The position numbers and the translations under genes were made by a program. From JBQCHF01 sp051953655 (lineage in GTDB: Bacteria > Actinomycetota > Actinomycetes > Motilibacterales > Motilibacteraceae), in assembly GCA_051953655.1 (NCBI GenBank), contig JBQCIO010000103.1, positions 1 through 8,379 of the forward strand: a DNA stretch of 8,379 nucleotides, written 5' to 3'. Each line of letters opens with the position of its first letter. Within the stretch, counting starts at the first letter, position 1. The notes under the pieces are model-generated. The model was given only the letters and a program-made list of their open reading frames with translations. It searched no databases and was not told the origin of the DNA. Positions 5,609 through 8,379 of the stretch are shown one piece after another.

Positions 5609-6391
5609 ATGCAGACCGAACCCGCCCCGGCCGTGAACGACGTGTCCGCGGCCCTCGACGTCGCGGCCCGGCTGGTCGCCGAGTGCGGGCGCTACGCCGC
5701 CGAGCAGCAGGGCGGGGTGGTCGAGGAGGTCAAGGACGACGCCGTGAGCCTGGCCGGTGCCGTCGTCACCGCGGTGGACCGCGAGGTCGAGAGCCGCCTG
5801 GACTCGGCGCTCTCGGAGGCCTTCCCCGCCGACGGCCTGGTCGGCGAGGAGTACGTGGACCGCGCCGGCACGAGCGGGCGCACCTGGTACGCCGACCCCG
5901 TCGACGGCACCCTCAACTACGCCCGCCGGCTCGGCCCGTGGTCGGTGGTGCTGTCCGCCTGGCGCGGCGACGAGTGCGAGCTGGTCGCGGTGTGGACGCA
6001 GGGCTCGGTCTACACGGCGGCCCGGGGTCGGGGCGCCCACCGGGACGGGCGGCCGCTGCGCCTCACGTCCGGTGCCGCGGAGCGCAGCGGCATCGTGCGG
6101 GTCCCGCCCCGGCTGGCCGCCCCGGCCGCCGCGCGGCGGTGGAGCGTGCGCGGCATCGAGAGCTCGGCCACCGAGCTGTGCCAGGTCGCCGACGGCCGGA
6201 TCCTCGGCACCGTCCGGCTCGGGGGCCTGCGCCGCGACCTGCACGGCCCGGCGCTGCTGGTCCAGGAGGCGGGCGGGGTGGTCACCGACCTGCACGGGGA
6301 GGGCTGGGACGGCGCCACCAAGGGCCTCGTGGTGGCCGCGCCGTCGACCCATGCGGCGCTGCTCGAGCTCGTCGACGCCGCCGGTCGCTGA
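5609..6391 (+). CDS. Inositol monophosphatase family protein
   Basis: A 260-residue Mg2+-dependent phosphatase of the IMPase/FBPase/CysQ superfamily, full length. Metal-site motifs are in order: VTAVDREVE (53-61), GEEY with Glu80 (79-82), ADPVDGTLNY (95-104) with Asp96 and Asp99, and RRDLHGPALLVQEAGG near 208-223, where Asp210 replaces the Asp of the usual WDxAAG motif while the Trp is absent. KDDAVSLAG (42-50) fits the N-terminal substrate region. Known substrates in the family are inositol-1-phosphate, histidinol-phosphate, fructose-1,6-bisphosphate and PAP, and the sequence does not choose among them. It is divergent from the methyltransferase across 119 bp and is followed after 94 bp by the helicase. 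A housekeeping role is likely. Confidence 0.92.
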   Translation: MQTEPAPAVNDVSAALDVAARLVAECGRYAAEQQGGVVEEVKDDAVSLAGAVVTAVDREVESRLDSALSEAFPADGLVGEEYVDRAGTSGRTWYADPVDGTLNYARRLGPWSVVLSAWRGDECELVAVWTQGSVYTAARGRGAHRDGRPLRLTSGAAERSGIVRVPPRLAAPAAARRWSVRGIESSATELCQVADGRILGTVRLGGLRRDLHGPALLVQEAGGVVTDLHGEGWDGATKGLVVAAPSTHAALLELVDAAGR

Positions 6392-6450
6392 GGCCCCGCG
6401 GGAGGGCGGATCGGCCGCCGAATAGGTCGTCCGGCCCGGGCGGGGGAGGA

Positions 6451-6475
6451 TAGGGGTATCCCCACCCGCGAGGAG
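6451..6475 (+). promoter_or_regulatory. Putative -10 region and SD of the helicase gene
   Basis: TAGGGGTAT (6451-6459) is a loose -10 candidate. AGGAG at 6471-6475 lies ten bases before the ATG at 6486. The helicase therefore has a short leader, unlike its leaderless neighbours. Confidence 0.4.
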
Positions 6476-6485
6476 CCCCCACTCG

Positions 6486-8249
6486 ATGACGGCTGACCCC
6501 ACCGCCGACCGCCCTGCCGAGCGCCCTGACGACGCCGACCAGGACGGCACCACCTTCGCCGACCTGCCGCTGCGCCCCGAGCTGCTCGACGCGCTCAGCG
6601 CCCTCGGCTACGAGGAGCCGACGCCGATCCAGCGCGAGGCCGTGCCGCCGCTGGTGGCCGGCGAGGACCTGCTGGGCCAGGCGGCCACCGGCACCGGCAA
6701 GACCGCCGCGTTCGCGCTCCCGGTGCTGCAGCGGCTCGACGACGCCGACCCCGCCCGCCGGCCCAAGGCGCCGGTCGCGCTCGTGCTCGCCCCCACCCGC
6801 GAGCTCGCCGTGCAGGTCTCCCAGGCCTTCCACCGCTACGGCCGCGGGCTCGGCGCGCGGGTGCTGCCGGTCTACGGCGGCGCGCCCATCTACCGGCAGA
6901 TCCAGTCGCTCGAGCGCGGCGTCGACGTCGTCGTGGCCACGCCCGGCCGCGCGCTCGACCTGGTGCGTCGCGGCACCCTCGCCCTGGACACCCTGCGCAC
7001 CGTCGTGCTCGACGAGGCCGACGAGATGCTCGACATGGGCTTCGCCGAGGACCTCGACGCCATCCTGGGGGCCACCCCGGAGGACCGGCAGACGGTGCTG
7101 TTCAGCGCCACCATGCCCTCGCGCATCGAGAAGCTGGCCCGCCGCCACCTGCGCAGCCCCCGCCGCATCGAGATCGGCCGCGAGGCCCCCGCTCCGGGGG
7201 AGCAGCCCAAGATCCGTCAGGTGGCCTACGTGGTGCCGCGGGTGCACAAGGCCACCGCGCTGGGCCGCGTGCTCGACGTCGAGCAGCCCACGGCCGCCAT
7301 CGTCTTCTGCCGCACCCGGGAGGACGTCGACACGCTCACCGAGACCCTCAACGGCCGCGGCTACCGGGCCGAGGCGCTGCACGGCGGCATCAGCCAGGAC
7401 ATGCGCGAGAAGACGATGGGCCGGCTGCGCAGCGGGCTCACCGAGCTGCTGGTCGCCACCGACGTCGCCGCCCGCGGCCTCGACGTCGAGCAGCTGACCC
7501 ACGTCGTCAACTACGACGTGCCGTCGGCGCCGGAGGCCTACGTGCACCGGATCGGCCGGGTGGGCCGCGCCGGTCGCGAGGGCGTGGCCATCACGCTGGC
7601 CGACCCGCGCGAGCACCGGATGCTCAAGACGATCGAGAAGGTCACCGGCAGCCGGATCCAGGTGGAGGGCGTGCCCACGGTGGCCGACCTGCGCGCCCGC
7701 CGCCTCGAGCTCACCCGCGCGGCCCTGCACGAGGTGCTGCTGCGCGGCGACCTCGACGACGTCCGCGTGGTCCTCGAGTCGCTCACCGACGAGTTCGACG
7801 TCGTGGAGGTGGCGCTCGCCGCGGTGAAGCTGGCCCACGAGGCCGGTGGGCCGGTGGACGAGGAGGAGATCCCCACCGCCGCTCCGGCGCGGGACCGCGA
7901 CCGGGACCGGGACGGCGGCAAGGGGAAGAAGGGCAAGCGCAGCGACGGCGAGCGGGACGACCGCGGGGCCAAGGGCAAGGGCAAGCGCTCGCGCGACACC
8001 GGTGACACCACCCGGCTCTACGTGGCGATGGGCCGCAAGCTCGGCATCCGCCCGCAGGACCTGGTGGGCGCCATCACCGGCGAGACCGACCTCAAGGGCC
8101 GGGACATCGGCGCCATCGAGATCACCGACCGGTTCTCCCTGGTGGAGGTGCCCGAGTCCGCTGCCGAGGACGTCATCACCGCGCTGCGCGGGAGCACCCT
8201 CAAGGGCAAGAAGCCCGTGGTGCGCCGAGAGCGCTACGACAAGAAGTAG
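6486..8249 (+). CDS. deaD: DEAD-box RNA helicase with C-terminal DbpA-type RNA-binding domain (DeaD/CsdA-like)
   Basis: The protein has 587 residues, close to the usual size of actinobacterial DeaD/CsdA. All helicase motifs are present: Q motif PTPIQ (46-50), motif I AATGTGKT (66-73), PTRELA (103-108), TPGR (152-155), DEAD (176-179), SAT (207-209), FCRTR in domain 2 (274-278), ATDVAARGLD (324-333), and HRIGRVGR (354-361, with Val where Thr is usual). A dimerisation/linker part (about 385-455) and a charged disordered stretch (about 465-505, with RD repeats and KGK clusters) precede a DbpA-type RNA-binding domain (508-582; RLYVAMGRKLGIRPQDLVGA). Such enzymes unwind structured RNA in ribosome assembly, decay and cold adaptation in the cytoplasm. 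The gene looks intact and conserved. The symbol deaD reflects family, not proven orthology. Confidence 0.95.
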   Translation: MTADPTADRPAERPDDADQDGTTFADLPLRPELLDALSALGYEEPTPIQREAVPPLVAGEDLLGQAATGTGKTAAFALPVLQRLDDADPARRPKAPVALVLAPTRELAVQVSQAFHRYGRGLGARVLPVYGGAPIYRQIQSLERGVDVVVATPGRALDLVRRGTLALDTLRTVVLDEADEMLDMGFAEDLDAILGATPEDRQTVLFSATMPSRIEKLARRHLRSPRRIEIGREAPAPGEQPKIRQVAYVVPRVHKATALGRVLDVEQPTAAIVFCRTREDVDTLTETLNGRGYRAEALHGGISQDMREKTMGRLRSGLTELLVATDVAARGLDVEQLTHVVNYDVPSAPEAYVHRIGRVGRAGREGVAITLADPREHRMLKTIEKVTGSRIQVEGVPTVADLRARRLELTRAALHEVLLRGDLDDVRVVLESLTDEFDVVEVALAAVKLAHEAGGPVDEEEIPTAAPARDRDRDRDGGKGKKGKRSDGERDDRGAKGKGKRSRDTGDTTRLYVAMGRKLGIRPQDLVGAITGETDLKGRDIGAIEITDRFSLVEVPESAAEDVITALRGSTLKGKKPVVRRERYDKK

Positions 8250-8256
8250 GAGTTCG

Positions 8257-8290
8257 GTCCGCCGGCGCCCCACGGGCGGCGCCCGCGGAC
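8257..8290 (+). terminator. G+C-rich hairpin after the helicase, likely terminator
   Basis: Arms 8257-8269 and 8278-8290 pair at 12 of 13 positions with an 8-nt loop, starting seven bases after the helicase stop. No T-run follows: the next bases are A-rich. Position and stability suit a terminator of the kind seen in high-GC bacteria. Confidence 0.65.
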
Positions 8291-8379
8291 CCACAATTAG
8301 ACATACGGGCAAGAAAAGAAAAAGTAAAAGTATGGACACGAACCAAAACGGGTACACAAGTAAATAATTACGTTATATC
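8291..8379. other. Abrupt A+T-rich tail
   Basis: Directly after the hairpin the composition falls from very G+C-rich to about one third G+C by hand count, with purine runs such as AAGAAAAGAAAAAG and an A/T-rich end. A short frame, ATG at 8332 to TAA at 8365-8367 (11 residues), is too short to call a gene. It may be the junction with a foreign element or an assembly chimera at a contig end. Confidence 0.8.

Noticed and set aside
4800..5636. Plus-strand frame opposite the methyltransferase
   Set aside because: Shadow frame without motifs; the reverse strand carries the SAM-binding motifs.
6282..8357. Very long open frame on the minus strand opposite the helicase, with a hydrophobic start in the A+T-rich tail
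   Set aside because: It is the antisense shadow of a clear helicase gene in G+C-rich DNA where stops are rare. Its composition is His/Gly/Ala/Val low-complexity, and the hydrophobic start comes only from the A+T-rich tail.
8332..8367. 11-codon frame ATG to TAA in the A+T-rich tail
   Set aside because: Too short, no SD, and in a stretch that may not belong to this genome.
1..8379. CRISPR arrays, tRNA or rRNA genes, complete insertion sequences
   Set aside because: No regularly spaced direct repeats, cloverleaf-like sequences, rRNA-like blocks or transposase motifs were seen.

Overview
The window is very G+C-rich bacterial DNA with strong G/C preference at third codon positions, TTG and GTG starts, and TAnnnT -10 hexamers placed 6-7 nt before start codons (leaderless transcripts). 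Together these point to a high-GC actinobacterium, perhaps of the Intrasporangiaceae/Micrococcales type. The lineage is inferred from composition and gene style, not from a marker gene. The last ~89 bases (8291-8379) are only about one third G+C and look foreign to everything before them.

Left part (1-2634), the accessory region. It opens inside an AAA+ ATPase gene of the kind found in extracellular contractile injection systems (eCIS; Afp15/Pvc15-like). A 346-bp gap follows, holding a large imperfect hairpin. Then comes a 310-aa protein with a DUF4157 (eCIS-core, HELAH zincin-like) domain and a short C-terminal domain that looks like a polymorphic-toxin tip, possibly a BECR-fold RNase. One base after its stop starts an 87-aa CxxC...CxxC zinc-ribbon protein that looks like the cognate immunity or antidote protein. 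This ATPase / DUF4157-effector / small partner module is the most interesting part of the window. The structural eCIS genes (sheath, tube, baseplate), if present, should lie upstream of the window.

Middle part (2635-4316), ordinary chromosomal genes. These are a membrane-anchored alpha/beta hydrolase with a leaderless start and a single-domain universal stress protein with a normal Shine-Dalgarno (SD) sequence.

Repeat-rich junction (4317-4760). It holds a chain of palindromes and hairpins, two of which share the loop motif CGAACCTAT. It also holds a 17-nt exact inverted match to the hairpin at 1179-1270, a 3' gene remnant with a 9-bp tandem repeat, and the frameshifted 3' end of a reverse-strand SAM methyltransferase. 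It looks like a site of repeated insertion and decay.

Right part (4680-8249). The methyltransferase and an inositol-monophosphatase-family gene are divergent, each with a leaderless promoter. A complete DEAD-box RNA helicase with a DbpA-type RNA-binding domain (DeaD/CsdA-like) follows, then a G+C-rich hairpin and the abrupt A+T-rich tail.
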